A DNA stretch of 64,000 bases from Bathynomus jamesi (lineage: Eukaryota; Arthropoda; Malacostraca; Isopoda; Cirolanidae), in contig JAJOZX010000876.1 of NCBI GenBank assembly GCA_023014485.1, positions 667,001-731,000 on the forward strand, in the 5' to 3' direction. The notes below the pieces were generated by a model. The model made no database searches, was not told where the DNA came from, and saw only the letters and a list, made by a program, of their open reading frames with translations. Positions 1-11,487 of this stretch are shown one piece after another. Position numbers and translations under genes: made by a program. Position 1 is the stretch's first letter. Each line of letters opens with the position of its first letter.

Positions 1-238
1 CCCTGTGGGACACCGCTACCTACATCTAACCACCCTGATTCACTACCATTAACTACGACCCTCTGTCTCCTAGCACGAAGCCATTCTTCTAACCAGTTAG
101 CTACCTGACCGCGTATACCGTGCGCTTTAACCTTCGCAATTAGTCTCCTCTGCGGAACTGTATCGAACGCCTTTTTAAAATCTAAATAAATAACGTCAGC
201 TGACCTATGCCTATCGTATTCGCGCACTATTTCGTTAT
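1..238 (-). pseudogene. LINE reverse transcriptase fragment
   Basis: Read on the minus strand from 238 to 1, one frame stays open and runs off the window edge. It gives a reverse transcriptase core: a YLDFKKAFDTVP block (the palm motif with the first catalytic Asp), a LIAKVKAHGI stretch and a SGVPQG turn. This is the finger/palm region of an APE-type non-LTR element of the jockey/CR1 kind. It is close to the plus-strand copy at 62.9-63.1 kb (YLDFPKAFDTVP), so both window edges hold related LINEs in opposite orientation. No endonuclease is seen; the copy ends abruptly at about 238 beside an ATG-rich simple stretch. The function is retrotransposition; here it is a fragment. Confidence 0.85.
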
Positions 239-440
239 GATGATGGTGATGATAATGATCATGTCTGTTCTATGTTCGTTCATACACGCCTAAATGGCTA
301 AGGTAATTTGCACCAAATTTAGTATACACATTAAGGGAGAATCAGGGAAGGTTTTAGTAACGCACTTACCCCTCCAAGTACCTCCGTCCCTAGGTTGTTT
401 CTGGAATTTTTTGCTGCGCAAGGCGCTGCGGGCATTCCAG
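239..440. other. unassigned spacer
   Basis: Starts with a short (ATG)n-like stretch, then unique-looking sequence. Short frames are open on both strands but show no domain. Nothing supported. Confidence 0.4.

Positions 441-469
<29 letters not shown>
441..469. repeat. (TA)n microsatellite
   Basis: Uninterrupted TA dinucleotides. Confidence 0.98.
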
Positions 470-471
<2 letters not shown>

Positions 472-472
<1 letters not shown>

Positions 473-563
473 GTGATTCAAAAGTCCACATTTAGTTTAA
501 AAGTTATTATTAAAAAAAAAGCAACGAAACTCACGCACAGCAAATATATCATCATTCAGAACA

Positions 564-565
<2 letters not shown>
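472..565. repeat. mariner-type terminal fragment
   Basis: ATTCAAAAGTCCA followed by AAACTCACGCA and ATATCATCATTCAGAACAATA. This is the same end as that of the degenerate element at 1542-2812 (ATTCAAAAGTTCATA, AAACTCACGCATAACAAATA). It looks like an orphan end broken off at the next TA array. Confidence 0.6.

Positions 566-617
<52 letters not shown>
564..617. repeat. (TA)n microsatellite
   Basis: TA array with one phase slip (TTA) near 589. Confidence 0.97.
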
Positions 618-620
<3 letters not shown>

Positions 621-811
621 ATCGTTGATAAAATATACATAGTCTGTGCAAAAGCTCAATTTTACGAGGGAGAGAAACATCTGAGTAGAGACTTTACATT
701 TTTATCATTTCTCTTTACTGGGAACAACGAAAAATGTAGCTGCAAATATATCAAAGCCAGTTTTATATTTATTCTGTTTATCAACTATTCTGTAAAGTGT
801 TTACAGTGAAC
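618..811. other. unassigned spacer
   Basis: AT-rich; no frame, repeat or RNA structure that I recognise. Confidence 0.4.
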
Positions 812-936
812 GTATATATATATATATATATATATATGCCTACATACAGTATATACACATTCACGCCACACATTACACACACAGACACACATACAAACAG
901 ACAGACAGACAGACACATATATACGGGTGTGTGTAT
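812..936. repeat. compound microsatellite
   Basis: (TA)n at 812-837, then CA-rich sequence, several GACA/AGAC units near 898-914, and a short GT run. Confidence 0.9.
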
Positions 937-952
937 ATTGAGTGATATTTTC

Positions 953-1510
953 AAACATGTGACACTTTAAAAGGTTTGTAGTTTTTTTTTTATTAACTGA
1001 AATAATTGCATGAAATTTTTACTGTACGTTCTTTATACATGGGGAATTAGTCCCTCGTGTGTAAAACATGCTCTATGTGATGTCCTCTCAGCTCACAATA
1101 CTTACACGATACTTTCGACGCAGAGCCTTCCTTGTCTAACGGATTTCCTGCGGTTTATGATAAAGGAATATCATGGCCACCAACATCAACAGATCTAAAT
1201 CCCTGTGACTTTTATCTGTGAGGTTATTTGAAAAATATGGTGTCCAAACGGTATCCACACACAATAGAAGAATTGAAAAGCATCATTTGAACAAAAAGTT
1301 CTCAGATTTCAACAGACCTGCATACTATTTATAGAACTGCAAAATTTTGTTTTTGTGTGCATAAGAATTAATGAGCTGAAAAGATATCACATGGAGCATG
1401 TTTTACGTTAAGGGGCTAATTCCCCATGTGTAGAGAAGGTACAGTAAAAATTTCATGTTTTTATTTCACTTAATAAAAAAATACAAACTTTTTAAAGTGT
1501 CACATACGCT
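953..1510 (+). mobile_element. mariner-type deletion derivative, long TIRs
   Basis: Left end 953-1075 and right end 1395-1510 are inverted repeats of about 115 bp: TGTGACACTTTAAAA, then CATGAAATTTTTACTGTA, then GGGAATTAG and AAAACATGCTC words, mirrored on the right. Between them (about 1172-1290, plus strand) lies a broken transposase tail: WPPTSTDLNPCDFYL, a stop where the family has W, then GYLKNMV and an IEELKSII helix. That is the third catalytic block of Tc1/mariner transposases. The element has lost most of its gene and is a non-autonomous remnant of about 555 bp. Confidence 0.8.
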
Positions 1511-1541
1511 TATTAAACAATCATCCGATTTAATTTTATAG

Positions 1542-2812
1542 AGTAATTCAAAAGTTCATATTTAAAAATTTGTATTGAAATAAAGCAAAGAAACTCACGC
1601 ATAACAAATATATCATTATTCAGAACAATACTGGGAATTATATATTAAAAAAAGATAATTCCAATATAAACCTTTTCTAACCTTGAGGACACTTCCTCAT
1701 GCGCACCACTAATTTCAGCGCACTTGAATCACCTAATATCAGTTTCATTAGAAACGCCGAAAATGTTTCTGTGAAAAATTCACTGAATACATCGATTATA
1801 CGTCTTAGATCGGCCAAATTTCTGACCTGTATTGCATAAACTTTATGGATTTCATGTAACCCCACAGAACACAATCCATTACTCAGGTCAAGTGATCGTA
1901 AAGTCCAAGGAGTTGGTCCGTGTCTCCCAATCAGGAAAATGCTGTTGTAAAAGCTGGAGCTCCTGCTGAAAGGTAGTTTCGATGCGGCCATAAATTTTTA
2001 ACTGAGGCAAGGCAAACTGATGAAGTATTTCAGGGTAATTTTTCCTATTGACATTTGCTGTCTATCCGTCAGGAGCTCTCGGTAAAAGAAAGGCCCAATG
2101 ATTCTTTTGACCGAGAGAGCGTACCAAACATTATGTTCTTGGGTTTTTAAGTCTCCAGATGCTGCAATTATACGTGCTAGCTTTCCCAGACACATAAAAT
2201 GTCGCCTCATCGCTGAACCAGATGCTATCCAATGTAAATGGATCGCACTCAGAATGCTAAAGCGATGTTTCGCACATTTCTATGTACTCTTTGGCCTTTG
2301 ATCCACATCCGTAATTTATGAACCATCTGGATTTTGTAGGGTTTCACTTTAATGTATTTAAGTAATTGTTGAATGGTAGTAATTAAGTCTATGTCCAATT
2401 CCAAAGCCACGTGTGATGGATGGCTTTGGAATTGCAAATTGTGAGCAAAACGTTAAATTCTCCGACAATTTGTTGGTTATCTTCAGCTCGAGCTGACAAC
2501 TGACGTTCACTGCGAGGTTTATCTATGACCGAAACGGTTTCTAGAAACTTTTAAGCTGCGTTACCTATGGTTTCGGCCATTGAAAATAACTTGGAAATTC
2601 GCGTTGTCACCGATTCTAGATTATTCCTCCAAATATTCATGTTTCACCGCTGCAAAATTGAATAGTCTCCTTCCATCTAAAACAAAACATTCACAAGTTT
2701 TATGATTAAAAGCAAAATTCGCCACTTTCGCTCTTTCAAAAGACTGATTTTTGTTGTGAAGTCTCTGCTTCCTGCGTAGAGATAAGAAAAACAAATTAGG
2801 TATGGACTTTTG
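1542..2812 (-). mobile_element. degenerate mariner-type transposon
   Basis: Ends are ATTCAAAAGTTCATA (left, from about 1546) and, inverted, ATTCAAAAGTCCATA (right, to about 2815). The size of about 1.27 kb is normal for a full mariner-type element. The minus strand holds a decayed transposase. The right end abuts a (TC)n(CA)n array. Confidence 0.75.
1677..2437 (-). pseudogene. mariner-type transposase, multiply frameshifted
   Basis: Fragments in order on the minus strand: a helix-turn-helix-like piece (YIKVKPYKIQMVHKLR, about 2360-2310); a first catalytic block, where one frame reads DEATFYVSGK with a VKRIIGPFFY piece in another frame (about 2210-2080); and a last block IGRHGPTPWTLRSLDL followed by VRNLADLRRIIDVF (about 1925-1780). 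These match the WIGRRGPVEWPPRSPDLTPLDF arrangement of the transposases at 22.4 and 30.7 kb. Stops and indels split it into at least three frames, so it cannot make an active enzyme. Low identity to the better-kept copies suggests an old insertion. Confidence 0.75.
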
Positions 2813-2813
2813 A

Positions 2814-2837
2814 ATCTCTCTCTCTCTCTCTCTCTAT

Positions 2838-2885
<48 letters not shown>
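2814..2885. repeat. (TC)n-(CA)n compound microsatellite
   Basis: TC units to about 2835, then CA units to 2885. Confidence 0.98.
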
Positions 2886-2887
<2 letters not shown>

Positions 2888-3090
2888 TATATTGCAAAAT
2901 TGAAAAAATGTTATAACAGAAGTCACACATGCAATTTAGACATGAATGATTAAATCCGCGCTTGAGCGTTAATGTTTTATATTTAAAATTTAAAATTTTA
3001 TTCTCAGAAAGACCGTGGTAAGAGCATCAAAACATTTCTAATTATAGGAAATCAATTATTTTACAGTCAGTATAAAAGAAAAAATTCTTT

Positions 3091-3129
<39 letters not shown>

Positions 3130-4311
3130 TGTATATACTGTATATATAATTCAATCCATATTTTCTGTATATGTATCATAATTATGGCCAAACGCAGCTC
3201 GCTACTTCAGGAACAATGAATAGGATTCCAGTACAGAGGTTGAAACATAAGAAGGTCATAATAGCGCTGTTCGCATTTTCATATACTTTCGTCTTGTGAT
3301 GTTATGAGTAAGGTTACTTCATTATAACAGATTGCTTTCGAAATTATTTGAAATTCTTCTGCATGTTGTAGAATTACTTATGTATATGTAGCCGTTTAAA
3401 GTAGTTCACATTCATTTTATTTATTAATATTAACCCTCTAGCGACCATGTTACTTTACTGATTTTGTTCTGGCTAACGCCAGATGATTTTATTGTCTCAG
3501 AAAAGACTCCGGGTGCTAAAGGATTAATCTATATTTATTTATCTCATAGTCGTACTTAACCTATGAAGTAAACTTTATGTCCAGCGTATATTTACTTTTC
3601 TCCAGTACCTATACCAGTATACCAAGCCTCCCGAGCACCTTTCCAATAGTTTTATATTATTATTATTATTATTATTATTATCATTATTATTATTATTATT
3701 GTGTTTAACTTACATCGTGTATATACCCAGCCCGAAAAGGTTCGTTTGTTGAATATATAATTCTGGAAGGAAGTTCATTTACAAATATAAAATTTCTAAT
3801 GAGCGTAAAAAATTTACTAATTTATAATGATCGGGATTTGCTGTTGAAATTTTATTTGCCACCAAAAAGAATAAAATGCTCAAAGAAAAACTAGTTATTA
3901 CCAATTAGTAATTTTTCATGCTTTTTAGAAATTTTGTTTCTAGAACTTTTTTCCGAAACTGTACATAAAATGTACTTTATACTACGTCCCACTGACTACA
4001 AAACGTTTGCCGCAGGAAGTTTATTTTGGGTTGAATATCTCACTCAAAGCTGTTGGTTTATATAAAACGCCTAAAGACTTTTCTTGAACTTGTACTTAAT
4101 TCTTTTATCTTACGTTTTCAAAATAACTCGGAAACGTTCTAAATTATGCTATATGACCCACACGTTCCTGGTATACAAAGGCCTCCTAAAAACGTTTACT
4201 ATCCATACAGTATATTTTGTACGTACAGTATAATGCAATTACCCTTACCCACCCAAAAATACAGCGTAGGATGTCGGTGATTGGTTGAAGAACGGCGCAA
4301 TTGACCAATAA

Positions 4312-4312
<1 letters not shown>
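2886..4312. other. AT-rich spacer with microsatellites
   Basis: Holds (TA)n at about 3094-3122 and (TTA)n with one TCA interruption at about 3654-3701. No open frame with domain content; no RNA gene seen. Confidence 0.5.

Positions 4313-4351
<39 letters not shown>
4313..4351. repeat. (CA)n microsatellite
   Basis: Pure CA array. Confidence 0.98.
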
Positions 4352-4353
<2 letters not shown>

Positions 4354-4384
4354 ATATATGCGTTGACAGATAATTTTTAGGCAT

Positions 4385-4995
4385 CAACGGACAAAATACA
4401 GTGTGAAATTAGCAGAACAGTTGGGCGTTCCAGAAGAGCTGTCCAGTGCATAATATTAAAACACAAACAGACAAGGCAAGTGTGATACCTCTCAAAAACA
4501 GGAAGACCACTTCTCTCTTTGGCGAGCAAAGACCATATATTAACACGTACCTCTTCAAGTAATCGTAGAACCTTGCAGCACCTCAGAGTATATGGCAGCA
4601 GCCTGAAGTCATTGCTTCAACTTCCACAGTAAGGCATAGGCTGTCTACAATTGAAATGAATGGTCGTAGACCAAGAAAGAAGCTTTGGATTAGGTCTGAG
4701 AATAAAAAATCGTGTCTAAAGTGATGTCAAACGCTCAGTAACTAGACCCAAGAACAATGCAACAAAGTTGTATTCAGTAATGAGAGTAGGTTTTTATTAT
4801 TTCGCAATGACAAAAGTGTCTGACTATGTGTTAGACCTCCTGAAGCATATAAATCAAGCTGTATTTCACCGACTGTAAAGCATGGAGGCACAGGAATTAT
4901 GATTTGGGGATACATAACATAACGTGGTGTTGGAAAGCTTTATATTATAGAGGGTACGGTGACTTCTGATACATATAAATTTTGTAATGAATAGA
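4385..4995 (+). pseudogene. Tc1-like transposase relic
   Basis: Plus-strand pieces in changing frames follow the Tc1 transposase order. They are a helix-turn-helix region with VIPLKNRKTT, a TVRHRLSTIEMNGRRPRKK stretch, a VFSNESRF block (first catalytic region, Asp replaced by Asn) and SPTVKHGGTGIMIWGYIT followed by RGVGKLYIIEGTV. The VKHGG..M.WG signature is diagnostic of Tc1-type enzymes. The third catalytic block is missing; homology fades near 4995. There are several stops and frameshifts. This is an old, 3'-truncated copy with no terminal repeats recognised. Confidence 0.8.
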
Positions 4996-5620
4996 GAAAC
5001 TTTAGGTTAGGAAAAGTCTAAATGTTTAGGATGTTTGGTTGAAAAACTGATACAAGTAGACTAGGAGTTCAAAGTAGAATGAAGCCCAGCAAGCAAGTTA
5101 CGAGCGCGATAAAAGCCTTCGTAGAAAGGAAATGCTCGAGTATAAATGCAGCAAGATGTTTTCAGGGAGATATCTTGGGATCAATAATGATTTATAGATA
5201 TGAGAGGCTAATTTGGTATGAGAGTTCACAACGAATATGAGAGCAGTTGTGATCAATAATTCACTGCACAACAAAATTACAAACTTTTTCTGCCCTTTAA
5301 ACGAAACGAAGTGATTTTTATAAATTTGGATGTGCTGAGTTCAAATCTGATGTCAGAATACCTATATTACCCACCGTTTTGAAGGGACATGTAATAAAAG
5401 TCTTATATACAGATTACTTACTTACTTTAGGTTACTTTAGGTGAATTCGAACGACGGTTCAGGATTGACCTACGGTCGACCCCCCTGCAGCATCCCGCCT
5501 CATTTGCGGGATTTGGTGAAGGAGGGAAATGCTGTCTGATCTCCTCCTGCCCTGGTAGCCAGCCACGCATTAGAATATATTGAATACTTCAACATAATTA
5601 TTACAAGATCAGAACAACAA
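4996..5620. other. spacer with a possible short repeat
   Basis: Mostly AT-rich. At 5440-5575 a GC-richer block contains the small hairpin ATCCCGCC...GCGGGAT and directly adjoins the 3' side of the zinc-ribbon pseudogene. It may be that element's tail or an independent repeat. No coding content seen. Confidence 0.35.
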
Positions 5621-6980
5621 TTAAAATCTTTTTGCTGATGTTTTTCGTTTGTACATACTCTCGGAAGTTTCCCTAATGAGAAACCAGCAATATTCAGCCA
5701 ACATACTGGAATTCCACCTTCCCTGGAACCGCTTTTCCATAATAGCTATTTCCTGATGGAATCTTTCGCCGTGCTCGTCGCTAACGGCGCCCAAATTGGT
5801 TGGAAAGAAATCTAAATGAGAGTCAAGGAAATGTACTTTCAAGTACATATTACAACCCATAGATTTGTAGCACCTTAACACCTCATTCACCACAGTAACA
5901 TAATCGTCAGACTTGACTTTACCAAGGAAGTTTGAACAAATCGATTTGAAGGCCACCCATGCTGCTTTTTGTACCTCATTTAATTTGCTGTCAATTTTAA
6001 ATCACTGTAAATATTCCACTTATATTTATTATAGTTAATGGATCTAAGTAAAATACACATATTCTCATATGTTTCCTTTATGTGGACAGCATGTGCAATT
6101 GGGACAGAACGATAAGTATTTCCGTTGTGTAGAAGCACTGCCTTCAAACTTAATTTGGAGGAATCAGTGAAGAGACGCCATTCCTCCGGCTTGTGTTGAT
6201 GCCCCAAAGACTCCATTAAATTGTCTACATTATTACAAAACACAATACCATCACTTGTAGAAAAAAAGGTAATGAAATCATTCTGATGCTTTCTACTGTA
6301 CATGAAGTTATGTTGGTGCCCTTTTCTAAAAGATTCCACCCTTGCAGCCTAAATCGTAGAAGTTCAGCCTGATTTTTCGAAAGATTCAAATCTCTCATGA
6401 ATAAGGTGAGGTGACAATGATGTGGATGGTAGAAATTCTGGATCTGCAAGCTCACTGGCTGCTTATGGTTCAATTTCAATTTCGGAGTGGAAATATTCCT
6501 CGTCCACAGTCCAATCTTTTGGTGCTTAGGAACTGGCAGGGTCTCATCGTGAGGAACTGGTCGCATAGCTGATGGCAGGCTTGGGTATCGTATTGTATGT
6601 TTGGATTTCGAAGAGAAACCTCATATATTTGTTAAACAAAAGTAGCAGTTACTAACATGATCTTTTGGCTCTCTCCAGACTATAGGGACAGCAAACGGCA
6701 TTAATGGACGTGAATCTTGTAATCACGCTCTTAAACTCCTTGCACACGAATTGCAACATATGTGGGGAGCCCAGCGCCTCTCCTGATCACCTACTTTGCA
6801 TCCAAAATATAATTCATATACCTTTTTAACAAGAGGGGTAAAAGTTTGTTTTGGGGATTTCAGTGTTAGTTCGCCACACACTAACAAAATAAATCGGCAC
6901 TGGTTACACATTTTCGAGACATTATTGAAGTTAAAACGCGAAAGCAATGAATGTTTTCGACAAAAGAAGTTAATAAACAC
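5621..6980 (-). pseudogene. arthropod multicopy zinc-ribbon protein, broken
   Basis: Four minus-strand segments read as one protein. The N-terminus (about 6936-6723) has CNQCRF, FTPLVKKVYELYFGCKVGDQ and WAPHICCNSCARSLR, a Cys-rich probable zinc-binding head. A middle part follows in shifted frames (about 6700-6250: an [13 protein letters not shown] stretch, one stop, then PSAMRPVPHDETLPVPK and RDLNLSKNQAELLRFRLQGWN). Next comes 6339-5980 (GHQHKPEEWRLFTDSSKLSLKAV) and a C-terminus at 5956-5621 (FLDSHLDFFPTNLGAVSDEHGERFHQ, EKRFQGRW, MLAEYCWFL). From memory this is an uncharacterised repeat-like family with many copies in arthropod genomes; its function is unknown to me. At least three frameshifts and one stop make this copy a pseudogene. 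Confidence 0.7.
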
Positions 6981-7655
6981 AGTAGATCGAGCAGAAAATT
7001 ACCTTAACACTAGACATCAACAGAGCACCTGAAACAATGAAAGAAAATAACAATTTTCCACTTAGCAGCCACTGTGAAATCACCTGACCACCTTTAGACC
7101 ATTCACAGAACAACACAACATTTCGAATAACCAATCAGTGAGCAACACGTGTCACAATAATAACCAATAGCCGTATGGCTGTTCCTTTGCCTAGCAGGCG
7201 TTTGATATAATTTGGATAATTTTTGTGGAACATTAACGTAGTTTTCTGAAAAAATGGTGTGCGTTAGAGAAAAATTAATAACATATTCATAATCAGCGCA
7301 TCAAAATACATATAAATCAGCAGAATTTGTTCAGAGGACAGAAATTGTGTTGTGTAGTGTAATTTAAGAAGTATGACTGGTGTAAAACGGACGGGCTGTA
7401 TGGGAAATGGGGATGTTTTGGAAAGGTGTGGAATAAAAAAGTAATCGGAAATGAAAATAGAGAAGAGGATGGTTATATTGGTATGGTCATATGGAGAAAA
7501 TGAATAATGATAGAGCTGTGAAAAGTATATCATAGTGAGTGCATAAATGTAAGAAACTTCTCTGATAAATTTAAAAAACGTATCTTGTATCTTGATATCA
7601 GTACCCAAAAGCTGACGAAGTAGTAAACATTTAGTTGAAGTATTTATGAAACAGA
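6981..7655. other. upstream flank of the zinc-ribbon pseudogene
   Basis: Contains two CCAAT words (AACCAATCAGTG near 7129, TAACCAATAGCC near 7162) that could be old promoter elements of the minus-strand gene. The rest is AT-rich. Open frames near 7264-7608 are low-complexity and unsupported. Confidence 0.3.
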
Positions 7656-8138
7656 CATGGGTACTTACGTATTATCGGGACTACCAAACTGTTTATTATG
7701 TATTTTTGCTCTCGTCATTTTCGTTTAAACTAACGAAAATATCACAACTTAACCTAACCAATCATCAAGGGCGTACAGTTGACCTAACCGGGCATTCAAT
7801 TAACCTAACCGGGCATTCAGTTGACCTAACCGGGCATTTCCCGTTTTATTTTGTTTTCGTAGCTAACCTAATCTAACCTAAAATCTTTCCTTTCTTTCAG
7901 ATCATTAGAAATTTTCAACCATGAAAATATGGGATTACGAAAGATCAAGAAGATATTTAGGTGAAATAACCAATATTAACCTGTTAGGTTAATTGAATGC
8001 CCGGTTAGGTCAACTGTATGCCCTTGATGATTGGTTAGGTTAAGTTGTGATATTTTCGTTAGTTTAAACGAAAATGACGAGAGCAAAAATACATAACAAA
8101 CAGTTTGGTAGTCCCGATAATACGTAAGTACCCAGACA
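7656..8138. mobile_element. fold-back element, about 155-bp arms
   Basis: Left arm 7656-7808 and right arm 7981-8138 are near-perfect inverted repeats. Shared words include GGGTACTTACGTATTATCGG, CTAACGAAAATATCACAACT, AACCTAACCAATCATCAAGG and GACCTAACCGGGCATTCAA. The loop (7809-7980) repeats the CTAACCGGGCATT unit twice more. There is no coding content. The core sequence recurs at 8.2, 13.7 and 29.5 kb. Confidence 0.9.
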
Positions 8139-8140
8139 TG

Positions 8141-8362
8141 GAAGCTATTGAAGAATAGGGATAAGCTATTGAAGAATAGGGATCCCAGCCTTCTTTAGTT
8201 AGGCTTATAAGGCTAACTAACGAAAATATCACGACCTAACCTAACCAATCGTTAGGTTAACTGTACGCCCTTGACGATTGGTTAGGTTAGGTCATGATAT
8301 TTTCGTTAGTTAGCCTAACTAAAGAAAGCTGGGGTCCCTATTCTTCAATAGCTCCCAGACAT
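8141..8362. mobile_element. second fold-back hairpin, same core
   Basis: Arms about 8150-8252 and 8270-8355, mirrored: CTATTGAAGAATAGGGA, CCTTCTTTAGTTAGGC, CTAACTAACGAAAATATCAC, CTAACCTAACCAATCGT. The loop is only about 17 bp. It lies 3 bp from the previous fold-back element, and the 18-bp word around CTATTGAAGAATAGGGAT is directly duplicated at 8147-8182. Confidence 0.9.
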
Positions 8363-8775
8363 GTTCTTAATGTTTCATAAAATTGTATTTTGACTGTCAT
8401 AAATAACACATTTCAATTTACTCTTTTAGAAAGAAAGAAAAAACTTCGACAACTTTCAAATGCTCTCTTTAGCTTTAGCTTTTTATATTAAACAAAATTT
8501 TCACGAAATAGTAATTTTGTTCAGGTTTTTTCCAGACGAATTTTTAATGTTTTATAACAGGGATCACTAACAATAATTAAAAGAAGTGCAAAATACTTGG
8601 ATGAAATCGTAATTTTACCCCCAAAGAAAATGTTGTTATTCAGCTCGTAAAGCGTGCTGCAGATATACAATCTCTGTTGTCAGAAAATGTTCACTTTGAC
8701 AACCTTGACACGTATATCTATGCTTATCATCTTAAGAAGACCGTGAAAGGTTTTGAAGAACAGTTGTTATTTTGA
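8363..8775. other. AT-rich spacer
   Basis: Possibly includes decayed upstream sequence of the hAT relic (frame with IQLVKRAADIQSLLSEN near 8640), but I cannot assign it. Confidence 0.3.
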
Positions 8776-9112
8776 ATGTTATTCAACAATACCACCTTCA
8801 TTTCTAACCCATTTATGAATAATGTTGTTTTTGAAATTGCAACTCAGATAATCACTCTGCAAACCGATTTTCAATTAAAAGCCAGACAGACTTTTGGAAA
8901 ACTAATAGCGGCAAACATAATATTCACTCTGGTGACTCTGCTCAATGAAACTTCTCAGCGATGAAGAGTTCGTTTCGGATCCACTTTTCTGCGCTGAAGA
9001 TGGATTTTCAGCGAGAAAATTTTTAAAATCCAAGTACAGATCAGGGTTTGGCTGATCATCATTTCAACGCCTGCGTGAGAACTGCGGTGACTGACTACAC
9101 TCCAGAAGAGGT
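8776..9112 (+). pseudogene. hAT-type transposase C-terminal relic
   Basis: On the plus strand the end of this stretch reads FGST, then CAEDGFSARKFLKSKYRSG, then after a frameshift LADHHFNACVRTAVTDYTPE. This matches the FGST...FS.MK..KSKYRS.L.D.HL..C.R.A...Y.P pattern at the C-terminus of ZBED/SCAND3-like hAT transposases. That region is the hydrophobic dimerisation segment. There are at least two frameshifts in about 150 bp. The preceding frame (8776-8964) is open but not recognisable. Old fragment; no ends found. Confidence 0.6.
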
Positions 9113-9159
9113 AGGATTACTTTTGGGTTTCGGACTTCCAAAATATCGATGGGGTTTAT

Positions 9160-9322
9160 ATTTGAAACTTTTAAAGTAACTCGTAATCGAAAAAAGGTTG
9201 GGGATCACCACACATTATAAACTTTTAAAGTGACTCATAACCGATAAAAGGTTGGGGATCACCACATATTTTGAACTTTTAAAATGAGTCATGACCGAAA
9301 AAATGTTGTGGATCATTACTTT
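9160..9322. repeat. three degenerate tandem units of about 57 bp
   Basis: The unit AACTTTTAAAGT.ACTC.TAA followed by CGA.AAAAGGTTGGGGATCA and CCACA.ATT occurs three times, the last most diverged. It adjoins the hAT relic. Confidence 0.8.
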
Positions 9323-10092
9323 ATAACAACATACAATTTACATATATTCATTATTTTTAGGTAAATTATAATAATAACCTTTAAATGGTCTATAAAACTC
9401 TATATTCAACTGTTTCATAAAATAGACAAATTTGACTTTTCCCCAAAACGTCAAAAGTATGCTTGTGTTATACGCATTGTACATTTTTAGGCAAAAACCT
9501 TGAAATCATGTCTTTTAAAAATTATAAATTACATGTTAATAACACACTTTAAAATTTACGAAATTATTTCACCCTAACTTGCAGGATGTTAAATAAGCTA
9601 GCTCCGATCTATAAGTAGTTGAAATGACTACGTAACTTTGGTAGTCTTGAAAATATATATATATTTTTACTCTTAGTTTTGAGAATTACCCAAGGGATGA
9701 AGTAACCTTAAATACTTAATGAATCGGAGTTTATGTAACACCAATTTGGATTAAACAAAATAAATTGTTTTTCTGAGTTTACGTTTCATAAATGTTCTTT
9801 CAGTATATTCTTACATATTTTTTAATGCAGGAAGAAGGGGCCAAGGGCGAAAGCCCTTAGAAGAACATGCATATCTAACGTACATACATATTAGTAAATA
9901 TATTGGACCTTCAGAATTTTTTAGATGTTTTGTGTATGATCAAAGCTTTTCATTGAAAGGGACACTCGGGATATACTAATGAAGGTTAGGCTAGGTTAAG
10001 TTAACTGGGTTATTTACATTAGGCTAAATATCGCTATCCATAGTTGAACTGTGAAAATATAGCGATTTTGTAAGGTAGCCAAATATTTGATA

Positions 10093-10130
<38 letters not shown>

Positions 10131-10331
10131 CGCACGAACAGAAATAATGAAATGTAAAATAGAGCTGAGTAGTTGTAATCTGCTGTTGCCATTATATGGG
10201 TTGGACTACTGCGCATTCGTATTAGTTCATATAAACCTTCCATTGGAATTTGCGTTTCAGCTAATGCATTCAGTCAAGTATTTACCTATATTCTTTGATA
10301 TAACATAATATAGTACCTATGAGATGTACGC
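9323..10331. other. AT-rich spacer
   Basis: Holds a short TTAGG-like string (GGTTAGGCTAGGTTAAG near 9984) and a (GT)n array at 10097-10126. Open frames here are microsatellite-driven. No gene supported. Confidence 0.5.
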
Positions 10332-10530
10332 CAGCGTCAGTAGCTCAGAGGGTAACACCGTTTCATTGTAAGCGAAGTGAAGACACTGAAGTCGGGGGTT
10401 TGATTCCAGGTGATGCTGGTAAAATTAATCCAGGAGTTAGCGCACTGAACCACATTTGTTGACCTGAGCGCTATATCAGTTTCTGGCCCTCCAGAATCAT
10501 CATTATTATTATTATTATTATTATTATGGG
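10332..10530 (+). repeat. tRNA-derived SINE, copy 1
   Basis: The head has a pol III A-box-like TAGCTCAGAGGGTAAC and a B-box-like GGGGTTTGATTCC at tRNA-like spacing. A tRNA-unrelated body (TTGTTGACCTGAGCGCTATA...TGGCCCTCCAGAAT) follows, ending in (ATT)n. Same structure and body as 11697-11893. Confidence 0.85.
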
Positions 10531-11404
10531 ACAATACAGTGTAGAGTAAGAATGTGCTTATTTATTTTACTAATTACCTATTCAATTCTTTTATCTACAG
10601 CATTTTTACTCAATATAAACAGACTTTTTTCACTTTCTTAAGTTTCATTATACATACAACGTTTATATTTTCAAAGGAATCGTAATTTCTAAGTTATTCT
10701 TGTATTCCATTCCATTTTATACATACACCGACATTATGTTACCTATTTAATTGTTATCGTTTCGCTCTTGAATTCATTACACAATTATCTAAGTTTTTCC
10801 TTTCATAAACTAACCTAACGATTCTATATATAATTAACCTAATTTTACCATCTTCGATACTTTATTCTTTCATAACCTAAATTATCTTTATCGTTTATGA
10901 CCCCCATTATTTATGGTATCATAAATTTTCTTCCCCTTATTTATAATTATTCTATAGTTTTATATCTTTCTTCGTTCGAGAGTTTATATAATAAGCAGGA
11001 TTAAAGATTACGCCAATAAACCATTCTGTCCTCACTGTGTTGTCTTTTTTATACACTGTCCTTTTCTTAACTTCTTATTATATCTGGTTATTATAAATAG
11101 TTTTTAAACAAATCTCAAGATTAAATTCTATTTATTCATCATTGAAAGATATTATGACACAGCAAAGGGAAATGAAACCGCCATTGTTTAATTTTCATGT
11201 AATTTTGCCAGATTCACCTACTTCGCACTTCATTCTAATACGTTTCCATTATTTCTCTATTTAGACTTATCTTTCCTGCTTAAGCTACGTCGTGGCCGAT
11301 GTCGTAACACCGCTTCCCGATGTTCAGCCGAGTTGAACGACATTGGGTCTAGACATTAGTTGGATGGAGGGCCGTCTTCTGTGTCCAGTTTATGTAGCGA
11401 TCCG
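10531..11404. other. AT-rich spacer
   Basis: No supported gene; a few TAACCT/CCTAA telomere-like words. Short GC-richer stretch at 11283-11420. Confidence 0.45.
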
Positions 11405-11487
11405 TGGTTCCGATTTCACATAAAGCCGTAGTTCCCCTCTGTCATATGACCTTAGTTGTTGCAAAAGATATTAAACAAACCCATAAA
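11405..11487 (-). repeat. dispersed 75-bp repeat, minus orientation
   Basis: Reverse complement reads GGTTTGTTTAATATC, CAACTAAGGTCATATGAC, AGAGGGGAACTACGG. This matches 17250-17330, 20826-20872 and 21900-21970. Confidence 0.7.

Noticed and set aside
7264..7608. 114-codon minus frame
   Set aside because: AT-rich, aromatic and Ile-rich, no domain, no conserved neighbours.
10332..10420. A functional tRNA gene
   Set aside because: A- and B-box words are present, but the cloverleaf is not complete and the sequence continues into a SINE body with an (ATT)n tail, shared with 11697-11893.
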